Notes under the pieces: model-generated | The model's database searches: none | What the model saw: the letters and a program-made list of their open reading frames with translations, nothing else | What the model was told of the DNA's origin: nothing | Shown: piece after piece, positions 43,481 to 54,380 of the stretch | Numbering within the stretch: position 1 is the stretch's first letter | Layout of the letters: every line of letters begins with the position of its first letter | Origin: Cynocephalus volans | Lineage: Eukaryota; Chordata; Mammalia; Dermoptera; Cynocephalidae | DNA: 64,000 bases | NCBI RefSeq assembly: GCF_027409185.1 | Contig: NC_084475.1 | Location: 16,822,130 to 16,886,129, forward strand | Direction of reading: 5' to 3' | Made by a program: the position numbers and the translations under genes

Positions 43481-46360
43481 CATCACAATGTACAGGGGCT
43501 TGGTTTAGAATTGTAATTAGGCTCCTGCTGTTCCACTCAGGGTGCTGTGAGAATGCCTGAGAACTCAGAGACAAGCATGCTCTTCAGTGTCCTGGGGTTT
43601 GCTGTGGCTCCTGGCTGCTGCTCAGCCTTTCCCCAGCAGCAGGTCTCCTGAAAGACCAAAAGCTGAAACTTGGGGTAACAGGTCCACTTGTGAGGCCTTA
43701 GCATGCCTCTCCCCCATAGGAATAACACTTATGCCCACGGGCTGAAAGGAGGCAGATCCAATCCTGTGCTAATCATCTTTTGCAGTTATTGAGTGTTTTC
43801 CCTTCTTTAGAGCTCAAAGTTCTCAATCTGAGAACCAAGTATAGTAGTTGCAGATACTTGTCACATGGTAACCGGAACTCAGCCTAAAATGGTTTGTGCT
43901 TATTTGCAAATGCCAAGTTCTGATGCTGTAGATTTTCTAGGCCATGCAGAGTCAGGAAGACTGATATGTCTTTTTGACTATGCATCGGGACCATCTGTCC
44001 CTCCCAGGACCCATCAGCCTGCTGTGCCCAGCCAGGAGGAGGTGGGGTGTTGAACCATGCCCTTCCTGAGCTCTCCACCTCTCTGCAGCAGAACCTGGCA
44101 CTCAGATGCAGCTCCCTCCCCTGGGTGCCCTGCTGCACCTGCCAGAAGGGTACAGATGGAGGAGATCAGCTCACAAGCATTTCTTGAAGAATTCTGTGTG
44201 CAGAACCACACCACGGTATAGAGATGGCAGTTCAAGGGAGGAGACAAAAAGAGAAAAGAAAACGTATGTTCTTCAGCCGCCTGCAAGCTCCTCACTGCTC
44301 AGGAACACTCTCCACGCCCCCTCCCCTTTTTTTTTGACAGTATGGGGATCCGAACCCTTGACCTTGGTGTTCCCACCACCATGCTCTAACCAACCGAGCT
44401 AACTGGCCACCTGCCCTTTTTGTTCAGCTCTCTTAAAAAATAATTTCACCAGCTAATTAGTATACAAGCCTTGAAATAGCAGAGACATTAAAAATCAAAA
44501 TCTCCAGCACTTAGATGGGTAATCACTTGGTTACCCATTCAGTTTTGAAACCGTGAGTTTCAGAGGCTGCTAGGATCATCTGATGGTGCCTTGAAGGAGA
44601 AATGACATCTTAACTCATTCTCAAGATGCTCGTTACGTTGCCATGATCAGGACTGCAGGGCAGTGAGCAAAGAGCTCACAAGGAACGCTGCTTTCGGAAA
44701 CACTCTCCTGTCGGATCAGCACAGCGTCACTCCCGCCACTGCACAAAGGCTCCAGGCACCTGCGAGAAAGTAGGTGCCAGCATCCCTTGTCCCAAGCTCC
44801 CCTCTCTGGCCCCAGCTTTCCAGCCCATGCTGTATAATTATTACTTAAATTACCAGGGTTGTGTCCAGAAAGAATCAAAGGGTTTGACCTTCAGGAGATG
44901 AGCCTCCAGGGAAGTGGAATTTCTATTTTTGGGATGTGGATAATGAGCGGGAGGGACAGGCAAGGCCCGCTCTAGGCTCCATGTCTTTTTCCAGCTTGAT
45001 GAACTAGGGCATCCACACTCCTCCCTTGTCCCCAAGTTCCCAACTAATAGGCTTCAATCAAGGAAGCCTGAGTGGCTGCCTGTTTGGATAAAAGAGGAGA
45101 GGGATGTATCCTCTGGGTAGCCACCAGGGACCAGCAGGGGGCCTCGACCACTGTCCCCAAAGGCAATTTGTGCTTGTCTGGGGCCAGGGTGAGAAAGGAC
45201 TTCACCGTCCCTCAGTGCAGATATGGGTCCACTCTTAGGTGGGTGGAAACAGCCCCAGCCCATTAGCACAAATGTGCTGCCTGGCTCGGGGCCACGTCCA
45301 GCCCGCTGTCTGTTTGCTTTGGGAGCCACCCAAGGACACATTTTGAGAAATGTGAAAGTGGAAAACATTGCAAAACAAAAAGCCCCCGGAAAACCTTACA
45401 CACACCCATGCCCTCACCTCGATGCTTGGCTGCTGAGAGATAAAAGTAGCTCTGCTTTCCTGCTCCCCACTGCAGAGGTGCCAAGGCGCGCTTCCCAGTT
45501 TTCCTTTTGGGAATTGCCCACAGTGGTTTGACACACAGCAGTTGGGTTTCTCTCCCCTTGGATGGGACCATTTACCCAGTGCTGGGAGGTCTCTGAACCA
45601 GGACACATGAGCAAGTGAGCACAAAGCACAGGTGGGTGGAGTGGGGGGTGTCTGTAGCCTCGGCAGAGGGAAACCATCTCTCTCCTCACCAGTATCCAGG
45701 TGTGAGATTGCATACTGGACACCAGACCAGAGCCCACTTTGGGCCCAAACAGGAGCTGATGTCAGCAGGAACCTGTGGCATGTTCCCTCCTAGTGAGTGA
45801 CTCTTCCCTCTGGCCGTGGTTCTCAGTGTAGTTGGCCTGGTGCAGCCTTGCTGCAGGAGAGTAGAAGCAGCTGGATTGCCAGGTCCTATGGCAGGAGCTG
45901 GGATGGCCACACACTTCCATTTGGTGCCCAGGGGGCCTGTGCCCCGTGGCAAGCCCTCCTTGCAAAGCAGCGTGCAGAACGATATATTAAATATACATTT
46001 TCCAGGCTGAAAATGGATGGGCTGGTCTGCTCCTTCCTCAGGTGAAAAGTTGGGGTTTTGTAATCCTGTAATTACTATGTTTAGCAAAGATGCCAATTTC
46101 TCTGTCTTGGGGAATTTTAAAAAATGGAAACCAATTTTCTCTGCAGGGGCCTCTGCTGGCTGAACCACAGACCACAAAGTCTACAGAATCATGTCTCCAT
46201 CCCAGCAAGAGTGTTTTCATCCTCAATGAATGCTTATCTGGGGGAAAGCAAGTTCCTGGTTTGTGTTCACTAGAGTAGAACTGGAGGGGGGGAGAGGGAG
46301 TTGAAAAAGAAGGTTCTGGAACTCGGTAAAGACACAGTTTCCAGACTATTTCCTTACCTA
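43481..46360. other. Intergenic, no gene recognised
   Basis: Unique-looking DNA with one SINE (44326-44408). Several overlapping open frames of about 100 codons exist on both strands, but none resembles a family I know. Confidence 0.5.
44326..44408 (-). mobile_element. tRNA-Ile-derived SINE monomer
   Basis: Reverse: TTTTTTTTTGACAGTATGGGG to CAACCGAGCTAACTGGCCA. Confidence 0.85.
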
Positions 46361-46361
46361 T

Positions 46362-46772
46362 CTATACTCGGCAAAATGATGGCCCCTCAAAGATGTTCAT
46401 GTCATAATCCCTGGAATTCGTGAAGATGTTATCTCATATGGCAAAAGGGATTTTGCAGATGTGATTAAGTTAAGGATATTGAGAAGGGGAGGTTATCCTG
46501 GGCTATCTGGGTGGGGCCAATGTAATCACAGGGTCCTTATGAGAAGCGGGTAGGAAGGTCAGAGTCAAAAGAAGCAGAAGCCAGATCCAGATTTGAAGCC
46601 AGAAATTTGAAGATGCTGTGCTGCCAGCTTTGGAGGTGAAGGAAGAAGGGGCCCTGAGCCAAGCAATGCAGGTGGCCTCTAGAAGCTAGAAAAGAGAAGG
46701 GAACACAGCCCTGCTGGTCCAGTTTAGACTTCTGACCTCCGGGAATGTAAGATAATAAATTTGTTCAGCAAT
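46362..46772 (+). mobile_element. MLT1-type LTR (MaLR), older copy
   Basis: AAAGATGTTCATGTCATAATCC, TTTTGCAGATGTGATTAAG, TTATCCTGGGCTATCTGGG, CTGCTGGTCCAG, AAGATAATAAATTTGTTC. Standard MLT1 order. Confidence 0.8.
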
Positions 46773-47180
46773 AGGAGGGACTTAATATACCATCCAACAC
46801 AAAACTCAGCTTTGTTCCTCCAAGGACTGGAGAATAAACCCATCTGCTCAGGAAGCCGAAGAGGCCATGAACCGAGGTGTACAGTGACATCTGAAAGTCA
46901 AAGGAGCTTGAGCAGTGTGGGGGCCTGGGCACGTGAAGTCTGGCTGCCAGCACAGATAGAAACAACACCTCTCCATGGGTCGCACCCTGGCAATGTGGGG
47001 AGGAGGGCAAGCCTGGCTTCCAGATACCCCTTTCCTTCCACACCCACAGGAGCAGGTACTATTTCCCTCTTTCAAGACACTTGGTATTGTTGCATCTTTC
47101 CATTAAAAACATGAAACTAGGGTCCCAATTATCTTATTGGTTCTTCCTCCCAGAGTCATTTGCATTTGAAAAAGAACGTG
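46773..47180. other. Intergenic, no feature recognised
   Basis: No gene or repeat seen between the MLT1 LTR and the SINE cluster. Confidence 0.5.
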
Positions 47181-47219
47181 CCAGGCTGGCTGGTTAGCGC
47201 AGCTGGTTACAATGTGGTG

Positions 47220-47391
47220 TTTTGTTTTTTTTTGACCGGTAGGTAAGGGGATCGCAACCCTCCCCACGGTGTCATGTCGTCCGCGCCAGGCTCAGCCAGT
47301 GAGCGCACCGGCCATCCCCATATAGGATCTGAACCCACGGCCTCAGCGCTCCCAGCGCTGCGCTCTCCCTAGTGAGCCACGGGGCCGGCCC
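47220..47391 (-). mobile_element. Nested SINE, GCACCGG/GCGCT type
   Basis: Reverse: TTTTTTTTTGACCGGTAGG to CACGGGGCCGGCCC. Its middle (CAGCGCTCCCAGCGCTGCGC) links it to the variant GGCGCAC type. Confidence 0.9.
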
Positions 47392-47572
47392 TGTTTTTTT
47401 TGTTTTGTTTTGTTTTTTTAAAAGATGACTGGTAAGGCGATCTTAACCCTTGACTTGGTGTTGTCAGCACCACGCTCTCCCAGTGAGTAACCGGCCATCC
47501 CTATATGGGATCCGAACCCGTGGCCTTGGTGTTATCAGCACCACTCTCCCGAGTGAGCCACGGGCCAGCCCC
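47392..47572 (-). mobile_element. Nested dimeric tRNA-derived SINE
   Basis: Reverse dimer from a (TTTTG)n tail and AAAAGATGACTGG to CACGGGCCAGCCCC. Confidence 0.93.
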
Positions 47573-47774
47573 TACAATGTGGTGTTATAACAGCAAAGTC
47601 AAGGGTTCAGATCCCTGAACTGGCCAGCCACCAAAAAAAAAAAAAAAGAAAAGAAAAAAGAAAAACCATAAACAGACAAACAAACAAAATGAAAGAAAGA
47701 AAAGGAACATGCCCATGTCCACAGAGGGTAATGTAGACTATATAGAACAAAGCTCAGTCAACTCTTTCACAGCG

Positions 47775-47996
47775 AGAATGCCACATAAAGGTAAAGGCAG
47801 AGGTAGGGGTGATGTGTCAAGTCCAGGAACATCACAGAATGCCAGCAGACCACCAGAAGCCAGGCGAGAGGACAGATTCTCCCTTACAGCCTCAGAGGGA
47901 AGCAACCCTGCCCACACCTTGATCTTGGACTTCTAGCCTCCAGAACCACGAGACAGTACATTTCTTTTGTTTAAGCCACCGGGAAACTAATACTAA
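47775..47996 (+). mobile_element. MLT1/MST-type LTR fragment
   Basis: GAAGCCAGGCGAGAGGACAG, CACACCTTGATCTTGGACTTC, AGCCTCCAGAACCACGAGAC, TTTAAGCCACCGGG, AACTAATAC: the 3' half of a MaLR LTR. Confidence 0.78.
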
Positions 47997-49175
47997 TGCC
48001 TCCAGATGCTGGGCAGGCAGCTGAAATGCGAGGAATGGGTACGGCCTGCAGGCCTCCACATTGAGATGGCTCTGGAAGCTACTTACCCTGAACTGTAACC
48101 AAGGTCAGCAGGAGGAGAGGATGTGTGGGAGGCAGAGCTCAGAGATCCAGAAGATACCTGGGTGCCCAGTCTCAGCAAGAATGCCCACAAGGACAAGGAG
48201 ACCACCCAAGGGGTAGAGCGAGACCCACCCTACCACAAACCCAGAGTAGTCAAACCACTGCAGAGAAACAGAAACTCAGGCAAAGCACACATCCCCTGCC
48301 AGCAGCCAAGAATCCTGCAGGACCAGTCTGCTCTTCTGGATGTCTGCATGTGGCACCCCCACACCCTTTGCGCCTTCCGTGGTCAACCTGGAAACAGCAT
48401 CCAGGAAACTCTCAGAATGGAAAGCCACATCTGGGGCGGTCCAAGAACACAAGTCTTAAAATGAGTTTGTAGAGTTGGACACCTCCCTTGTTCTGCCCTT
48501 GCAACCTCCCAGGCAGTAAGTAAAGTACTATAAAAATGGAAAGAACTTGAGGTCAAGGGAGGCCCTGAGGCCCTGCAATTTGGGAGCTGAAATCTCTCAG
48601 GGAAGGTAGCTTCAGGGAAGGGTGAGATGGCAGGAATCTTTCCCTAATAAGAGCAAGTAATTTGCCATCTGATGGCCTTGACTCCAAGTTTCTGGAGAGC
48701 TGGGGCCAAGCTCGGTGAATGCCTGCTTTCTTTCTCTAAAAATAAAAAAAAGGGGGGTTCACAGGTGTCTCCCTGAGGAGGCTGCCCACAAGGAGGGGGA
48801 GGCTGAGGGAGATAAACGATCCCTTTCAGCTGTGAGACAGGTTTTAGCCGTGAGACAGGTTTTACCTGTGAGCCGAGCTCTGGGATGGTGATCAAGTCAG
48901 ACCTCTCCACTGGCCCAAGCCTGATGCCAGGCCCGTGGTGGCCTCTCTGGGCACCATGGCTGGTTGCTTAATCAAGACCTGGGGGCTGAAGCTGGGAGCT
49001 GCTTCCTCCTTCTCATGGGGACTCTGAGCAGCTGGGTGTCTGGGGCAGCTCTGTGGCAAGCAACCCACCAGGCCAACAGACACTCGAATATCAGCGAGCA
49101 GCCTGGGGTATGAGGAGACCCAGAGGAGAGCTCTGGCAGGGCTTGGCTTCCCAGGCTGAGGGTCGGGGCTCCAGG
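47997..49175. other. Intergenic, no gene recognised
   Basis: No family match and no SINE. Composition rises towards the SPHK1 CpG island. Confidence 0.5.
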
Positions 49176-49179
49176 GTTT

Positions 49180-49270
49180 GCTTCTCAGCTCTGCTGGGAA
49201 CTGGTCTGGCAGCCTGGGCAAGACCCTTCACCTCTCAGGGTTTCAGTTCCCTCCACTGTCAAAAGAACAG
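49180..49270 (+). mobile_element. MIR remnant
   Basis: CTCAGCTCTGCTGGGAACTGG, CCTGGGCAAGACCCTTCACC, GGTTTCAGTTCCCTCCACTG follow the MIR core order. Confidence 0.65.
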
Positions 49271-51559
49271 CATCTTGCTCTTGCCCATTGCTGTCTCTTG
49301 GGCCCGGGATGCAGATGGGTGAGTTTCTGAGACGAGATTAAGTTGTGCAGAAAGAGAGAAAGGGAAAGGGGTCTGGAGAGAGGCGCCTGGGTGGGGGGAA
49401 GTGACGGACAAGAATGAGGGGGCACAGCAGAGGCCTCGGAGGTGAGGGGCCACTGTGCGGACTGGAAACAGGGTCAGAGGGCTTTGACCTTCGCCTGCCT
49501 CCCGCTGGGCCCCCGGAGGCTGCGGGAGGAGCGCCCAGCCTGGGGCCCCGGGAGGAAAAGGGGCACCTGCGCCAGGCGGCCTTTCTCCCCACGGCTTCCC
49601 TTCCCATGCCTCAGTTTCCCCTCTTCAGACTGCAAGGCTCACGACGGACGGCGGCTTTTTCAGGCCGGATGGAAATGCCCTCCGGAGCGGTGGCCGCCAC
49701 AGCCACCCCCCCACCCAGGCTGAGATCTCGGAGGGCCCAGCCTCCCACCCTCGTCTTCTAGGCGCCAAAGCCCAGACCTGGACCCTCGCCCTCGCCGGAG
49801 GAGAGGGGAAGGCAGGGAAAGAGGGGAGAGCTGAAGGGAGGCGCGGGGCAGGCGGATCTGACCCCAGGCCCCAGCGCGGAGCCCCCACCTCCCGCCGCCG
49901 CTCGCGTCCCTGCAGCGCGTGACCGCGGCACTGCGGCTGCGGCGCTGCCGTCCCCCGCCCGCTCCGGACTCATGGGGGTGGGGGTGGGGGCCAGGAGGTG
50001 CAGGATCCCACCTCGGGGGATGCGCCGTGCGGGGAGTGGGTGATGACGCCCCTGCCCCTTCCTTGTTTCCTGGAGTTTCTCGACTCGTGAGCGCGTCGCT
50101 GAGTCACCTTCCTGGAACGCGTTCTGGACGCTCAGGACCCAGCCTGGGCTGCCCGGGGGCCGCTTAGGGCGGAGGCGCGCACCGCACAGACACGGGCGGG
50201 GCCGCCGGTCCAGGGACCGCCCGTGCCAGGCTGTGCCTCCCGCTCCGGACCGCTAGGTCCCGTCTGCCTGGCCCTCAAGTCTTGGGCAATGGGGCCGGGC
50301 CGGCTGGGTCCTCCCGCAGAGAAGACACACAGCGGAGGCGCGCCCAAGCTCAGGGCGCGGCCGGGCTCTTTGGCTCCGTGCTCCTCCCGGACCTGCCTCT
50401 TCTCCACTGTAAGAAGCGATGAGAAGAGAGAGGTGTGCGGGGGTCGAGTGGGGCAGCCGTGGGCACGGGGGGCCCTTTGCAGCCCAGGGCCTGGACCACC
50501 TCAGCCTCCTGCAGGGCTTTGGGTTTTTCTAACTGGTCCTACCTGATCAGGTCACCAAGTCGACGTTGGCAACTTTTTCCTCCCAGTCTCCGCAAATAAC
50601 CTCCCGGGGATTTAACTGGAGTTGCTCGCAGGCACGTTTAGGTCTCTGGCCCCGAGGTGTGTAACACACACTGAAACGCGTCCCCATCTGCCTCCCTTGA
50701 AGTGACAACTCCCGGGCGCTTTTGCATCTTCCCGCTGAGCCAGTGGGGGCAGAGCGGACACGCCCCGCATGCTCGACTCTCCCATCCCGCCCCAGACCCC
50801 CAGGCCTGGGTACACGGCCAGGCTCCTCTCCCGCGGCCGGTCGCCGGCCCCGCTAGGGACGGAGCGCCAGGCTGCCTCCGGCTCGGTGGCTCAGCCGCCG
50901 CGCCGGGAAGCTAAAGATAACCGTCCGCGGGAGAGCAGGGGGAGGAAGAAAGAGGGGAGCCCGCGGGCGGGGGGCGACACGGCCCGGCCGGGAGGAGGGG
51001 GCCGGGGCGGGGGCGGGGACGCGGGGCGGGGCCAGGCCCGGGCACCGCGACCTCCCCGCGCCGTGGCGCTGGGCGGCGAAGTTGAGCGAAAAGTTTGAGG
51101 CCGGAGGGAGCGAGGCCGGGGAGTCTGCGCCCGCCCAGCGCTCCGGTTGTCCCTCAGACGCGGGGCCGAGCCCGGGACGAGCTGGTTCCGCTCCCGGCCA
51201 CTATAGGGAACGGCGGTGGCGCCTTCCCCAGCAAACCGGACGGACTGGGTAGGGTCGCCCGCCCTGCCCTGCCCTGCGGCCGCTCGTGGCTGCTGGGCGG
51301 CCCGCCCTCGCGGGGCGCCGGGGAACTGGGCCACGCACTGGGCGGTTCTCGCGCCCACTCGGCGCTCGGGCGAGCGCAGGCGGCAGCTGGCGGTCCGGCT
51401 CGGCCTCAGCGCTCGTCCGATCCGGGAGCTGCTCCCACGAGCGCGGCGCGCGGCGCGGCGGAGCGTGGCCCTTGGGGGCGCTCTGGAGCTGGGGGCAGGG
51501 GACGCGGCGACCGGGCTGGCTCTGGGCGGGAATCCTCGCCCTGAACTTCGGGCCCCGCG

Positions 51560-51623
51560 ATGTCCGCTCAAGTTCCGGGATTTTTACGCAACTGGACGCC
51601 TCTCCCCCTGGGAGCCCCGCGGG
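51560..51623 (+). CDS. SPHK1: SPHK1 alternative first coding exon (extended isoform)
   Basis: ATG opens MSAQVPGFLRNWTPLPLGAP and ends R|G at CCGCGGG|GTGAGG, phase 1. It joins the 51911 exon as G|AT (Asp). This matches the human long N-terminal isoform almost residue for residue, so the isoform is conserved. Confidence 0.85.
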
Positions 51624-54048
51624 GTGAGGAGCTGGTCCGACGGAGGGAGCCGAGGGACTCTGACTCATCCGTCGGGCCGGAACCCGAGGCCCCGGCAAGG
51701 AAAGCCCCGGGAGGAGACCCTTCGCCTCGGGGGATAGGGGCTCAGTCCCAGGACTGGGGCGCCATTGGTGGCACTGGACCTCCCGGGAAACCAGGTGCCC
51801 GAGCCACGGGCTTCCAGGGATACAGGGGCGCGTGGTCCCCTGCGCGTGGTCCCGGGATCCAGCTGGGCTCCCCCCGGACTCCGCCAGCGCTGTCTCCTCC
51901 ACTTTCTCAGATCCGGCGGCCGCAGGGAATGACGCGGGCGTCCCCACAGCCCCGGCTCCGGGCGGGGGGGGCGAGCCCCCCAGACAGCCCCGCGACGCCC
52001 GCCTGGGCAGCACCGATAAGGAGCTGAAGGCAGGAGCTGCCGCCAAGGGCAGCGCCCCGACAGCGCCGGGGAGCCCCTGGCAGCGGGAGCCGCGGGTCGA
52101 GGTGATGGATCCAGGTTTGTGGGGGCCCGGCTGCGAAGGGGTGTGGGGAACCCTCTCTCCCTAGTCAGGAGTGCTGGAACGCCCAGGTGGACGAAAGAGA
52201 GGGGCTGGGAACGCTCGAGAGAAACACTCCCTCACGAGGCCAGAAACCGGCCGGGCCTGAGCCAAGGAGGGGGACGTCAGGGTCGCCTCCCCCCCGCCCG
52301 GCGTCCCCCCACCCCCAGCTCCCCACAGGAGGCCGCTTCCTTCGGCCAGGCTTGTTGGGTCAACTACCCGGGTATGACAGGCACCACTTTCCCAGCCCAG
52401 TGCCGCTGTTGTTGTCCTCAGCCCCCTAGTGGCCGGTTGGGGACGCGGCCTTTTCGGGTTTGCTTTTTCAGAGGGGGACCCCCTGGGCCGACTCCCGCGG
52501 CCCTGCCGAGTGCTGGTGCTGCTGAACCCGCGCAGCGGCAAGGGCAAGGCCCTGCAGCTATTCCGGAGCCACGTGCAGCCCCTCCTGGCCGAGGCCGAGG
52601 TCTCCTTCACGCTGATGCTCACTGGTGAGTGCTCCTGGAGGGAGTGCAGGGAGCATCCCCTGCCAGGGGATCCCCGCCATGACAGCCGAGGTCTCCCTGC
52701 AGAGCGGCAGAACCATGCGCGGGAGCTGGTGCGGGCCGAGGAGCTGGGCCGCTGGGACGCGCTGGTGGTCATGTCCGGGGACGGCCTGATGCACGAGGTG
52801 AGGCCTGCTCCAGAGGCCGGCCTGGGCGATGGGGCGTGGGGTGCTTCCCAGGCTGAGCCACACCTGCTCCCACAGGTGGTGAATGGGCTCATGGAGCGGC
52901 CTGACTGGGAGACGGCCATCCGGAAGCCCCTTTGTAGCCTCCCAGCAGGCTCTGGCAACGCGCTGGCAGCTTCCTTGAACCATTATGCTGGGTGAGAGCC
53001 CATGGCCAGAGTGGGCCTCAGTTTCCCCTCAGTGCCTCTCTGCTGCCAGGTTTCCTTTTCTAAGTTCCCACAGGCTGAGGTAACTTCCATTCCCTCGTCT
53101 CCCTCTGGAGCCTTGCCCTCAGTTCTGGGGCCCTCTCCTGGTGACCCCAATTGTTCCATCTGTCATTGTTCCTGCCACCTCTCTAGGGACCACCTGCCCC
53201 TAGGCCCCAGGAGGAGGAAGGGGAAGATGCATGGGGCTTCTGTCCTATCCAATCTGACCTCTTCTCCCTGAAGCTATGAGCAGGTGACTAATGAAGAACT
53301 CCTGACCAACTGCACGCTGCTGCTGTGCAGGCGGCTACTGTCGCCCATGAATCTGCTGTCACTGCACACCGCCTCCGGGCTGCACCTCTTCTCTGTGCTC
53401 AGCTTGGCCTGGGGCTTCGTTGCTGATGTGGACCTGGAGAGTGAGAAGTATCGTCACCTGGGACAGATGCGCTTCACTCTGGGCACCTTCCTGCGCCTGG
53501 CAGCCCTGCGCACCTACCGAGGCCGGCTGGCCTACCTCCCCGTAGGAAGGGAGGTCTCCAAGACAACCGCCTCCCCAGCTCTGGTCCAGCAGGGCCCTGT
53601 GGATACGCACCTGGTGCCCCTGGAGGAGCCAGTGCCCTCTCACTGGACTGTGGTGCCTGAGCAGGACTTCGTGCTGGTGCTGGTGCTGCTGCATTCGCAC
53701 CTGGGCAGCGAGATGTTTGCAGCGCCCATGGGCCGCTGTGCTGCTGGGGCCATGCATCTGTTCTACCTGCGGGCAGGCGTGTCTCGGGCCTCACTGCTGC
53801 GCCTCTTCTTAGCCATGGAGAAAGGCAGGCATATGGACTATGACTGCCCTTACTTGGTGTATGTGCCCGTGGTTGCCTTCCGCCTGGAGCCCAGGGATGG
53901 GAGGGGTGTGTTTACAGTGGACGGGGAGTCGATGGTCAGCGAGGCTGTGCAGGGCCAGGTGCACCCAAACTACTTCTGGATGGTAGGTGGCTGTGTGGAG
54001 CCCCGACCTTCTCTCGAGCTGCAGCCCCCGCCCAGCCAGGATCCCTAG
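51560..54048 (+). CDS. SPHK1: SPHK1, sphingosine kinase 1
   Basis: SPHK1 phosphorylates sphingosine to sphingosine 1-phosphate in the cytosol and, when active, at the plasma membrane. Core exons: 52105-52114, 52430-52624, 52703-52797, 52876-52991, 53274-54048. They join at GT-AG sites into 396 residues; a second acceptor at 52472 gives 382. An upstream start at 51560 (51560-51623 plus 51911-52114) gives about 482 residues. Visible motifs: PCRVLVLLNP (nucleotide-binding start), VMSGDGLMHE with Asp95 (Asp81 in the short form), SLPAGSGNALA, ADVDLESEKY (sphingosine-contacting Asp178 equivalent), ASPAL (equivalent of the ERK site Ser225), TVDGE. Both main forms are exactly two residues shorter than human, all at the C-terminus. 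Confidence 0.97.
51911..52114 (+). CDS. SPHK1: SPHK1 exon with the canonical start
   Basis: The acceptor is TTTCTCAG|AT. It encodes the Ala/Pro-rich PAAAGNDAGVPTAP stretch, then LGSTDKELKAGAA and EPRVEV, and reaches the canonical ATG at 52105 (MDP). Donor CCAG|GTTTGT. When the short start is used, the part before 52105 is 5' UTR. Confidence 0.9.
52430..52624 (+). CDS. SPHK1: SPHK1 exon with two alternative acceptors
   Basis: Acceptor CCCCTAG at 52429 adds AGWGRGLFGFAFSE; acceptor TTTTTCAG at 52471 skips 14 residues. Both keep frame and both match known human isoforms (398 and 384 residues). The exon carries PRPCRVLVLLNP and GKGKALQLFRSH and ends ACTG|GTGAGT. Confidence 0.95.
52703..52797 (+). 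CDS. SPHK1: SPHK1 catalytic-loop exon
   Basis: CTGCAG|AG to CACGAG|GTGAGG. It encodes ERQNHARELVRAEELG and then ALVVMSGDGLMHE, the nucleotide-binding signature of sphingosine and diacylglycerol kinases. Confidence 0.97.
52876..52991 (+). CDS. SPHK1: SPHK1 exon, GSGNALA motif
   Basis: CCACAG|GTGGTG to GCTGG|GTGAG. It encodes VVNGLMERPDWETAIRKP then SLPAGSGNALAASLNHYAG. Confidence 0.97.
53274..54048 (+). CDS. SPHK1: SPHK1 last exon
   Basis: CCTGAAG|C opens YEQVTNEELLTNCTLLLCRR and runs to TAG at 54046-54048. It holds GFVADVDLESEKY, the calmodulin/CIB1-binding helix LGTFLRLAALRTYRGRL, the ASP phosphosite segment and FTVDGE. The end is LELQPPPSQDP, where human ends PPPEEPL. Confidence 0.97.
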
Positions 54049-54380
54049 CAGACACTGCCTACAGAAGAGCCCTTATGACCCTGTGGGCCTCGCTGTGCCT
54101 TAGTAGGTCTGTTCATCCTGCACTGAGCTCAGGACTCTCCCTCCTTCCCTCAGGACTTGGGGGCCTGTCCATAGCTCATGTGGGGTGGAGGAGAATACTG
54201 GAAGGCTGGGAAGGTGGAGGCTGTGCTGCAGGAGGACAGGCTGTGTCCATGAAGGGCTGGAATGAAGCCCTGTGCTGGGAGCTCAGCTGGCTGGGCCTAG
54301 TTGCCTGTTGAAGGCACCCTATTTTGCTCTGGGAGCCCCACCCCATGAATAAATAAAGTGACATTCCCAGCCTGCTGGTC
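54049..54380 (+). terminator. SPHK1: SPHK1 3' UTR and poly(A) signals
   Basis: Two overlapping AATAAA hexamers at 54348-54353 and 54352-54357 lie 300 bases after the stop codon. Cleavage is expected 10-30 bases later. Confidence 0.88.

Larger units (their letters stand above)
47183..47650 (+). mobile_element. SINE monomer carrying two nested SINE dimers
   Basis: Outer monomer: CAGGCTGGCTGGTTAGCGCAG to TACAATGTGGTGTT, resuming at 47573 TACAATGTGGTGTTATAAC to CTGGCCAGCCACC plus A15. The repeated TACAATGTGGTGTT is the target duplication of the inserts. Confidence 0.9.
49400..52420. promoter_or_regulatory. SPHK1: SPHK1 CpG island and 5' regulatory region
   Basis: Three kilobases of high GC and dense CpG. 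GC boxes cluster at 51000-51040 (GGGGCGGGGGCGGGGACGCG). Two purine-only tracts lie near 49812-49828 and at 50937-50959. In rodents and man this island is known for tissue-specific methylation and an antisense RNA (Khps1). Start sites cannot be fixed from sequence alone. Confidence 0.8.

Noticed and set aside
45072-46180. Cluster of overlapping ORFs of 100-160 codons
   Set aside because: Open on several frames of both strands at once, without start context, splice logic or family match.
47600-47710. Short regular repeats as a CRISPR-like array
   Set aside because: Simple (AAAC)n and (GAAA)n tails of SINEs; no spacers, and the genome is mammalian.
51201-52046. 281-codon minus-strand ORF in the SPHK1 island
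   Set aside because: Antisense to the conserved SPHK1 N-terminal exons; low-complexity Pro/Arg/Ala composition.
52161-52958. 265-codon minus-strand ORF over SPHK1 exons
   Set aside because: Mirror frame of SPHK1 coding exons and introns.
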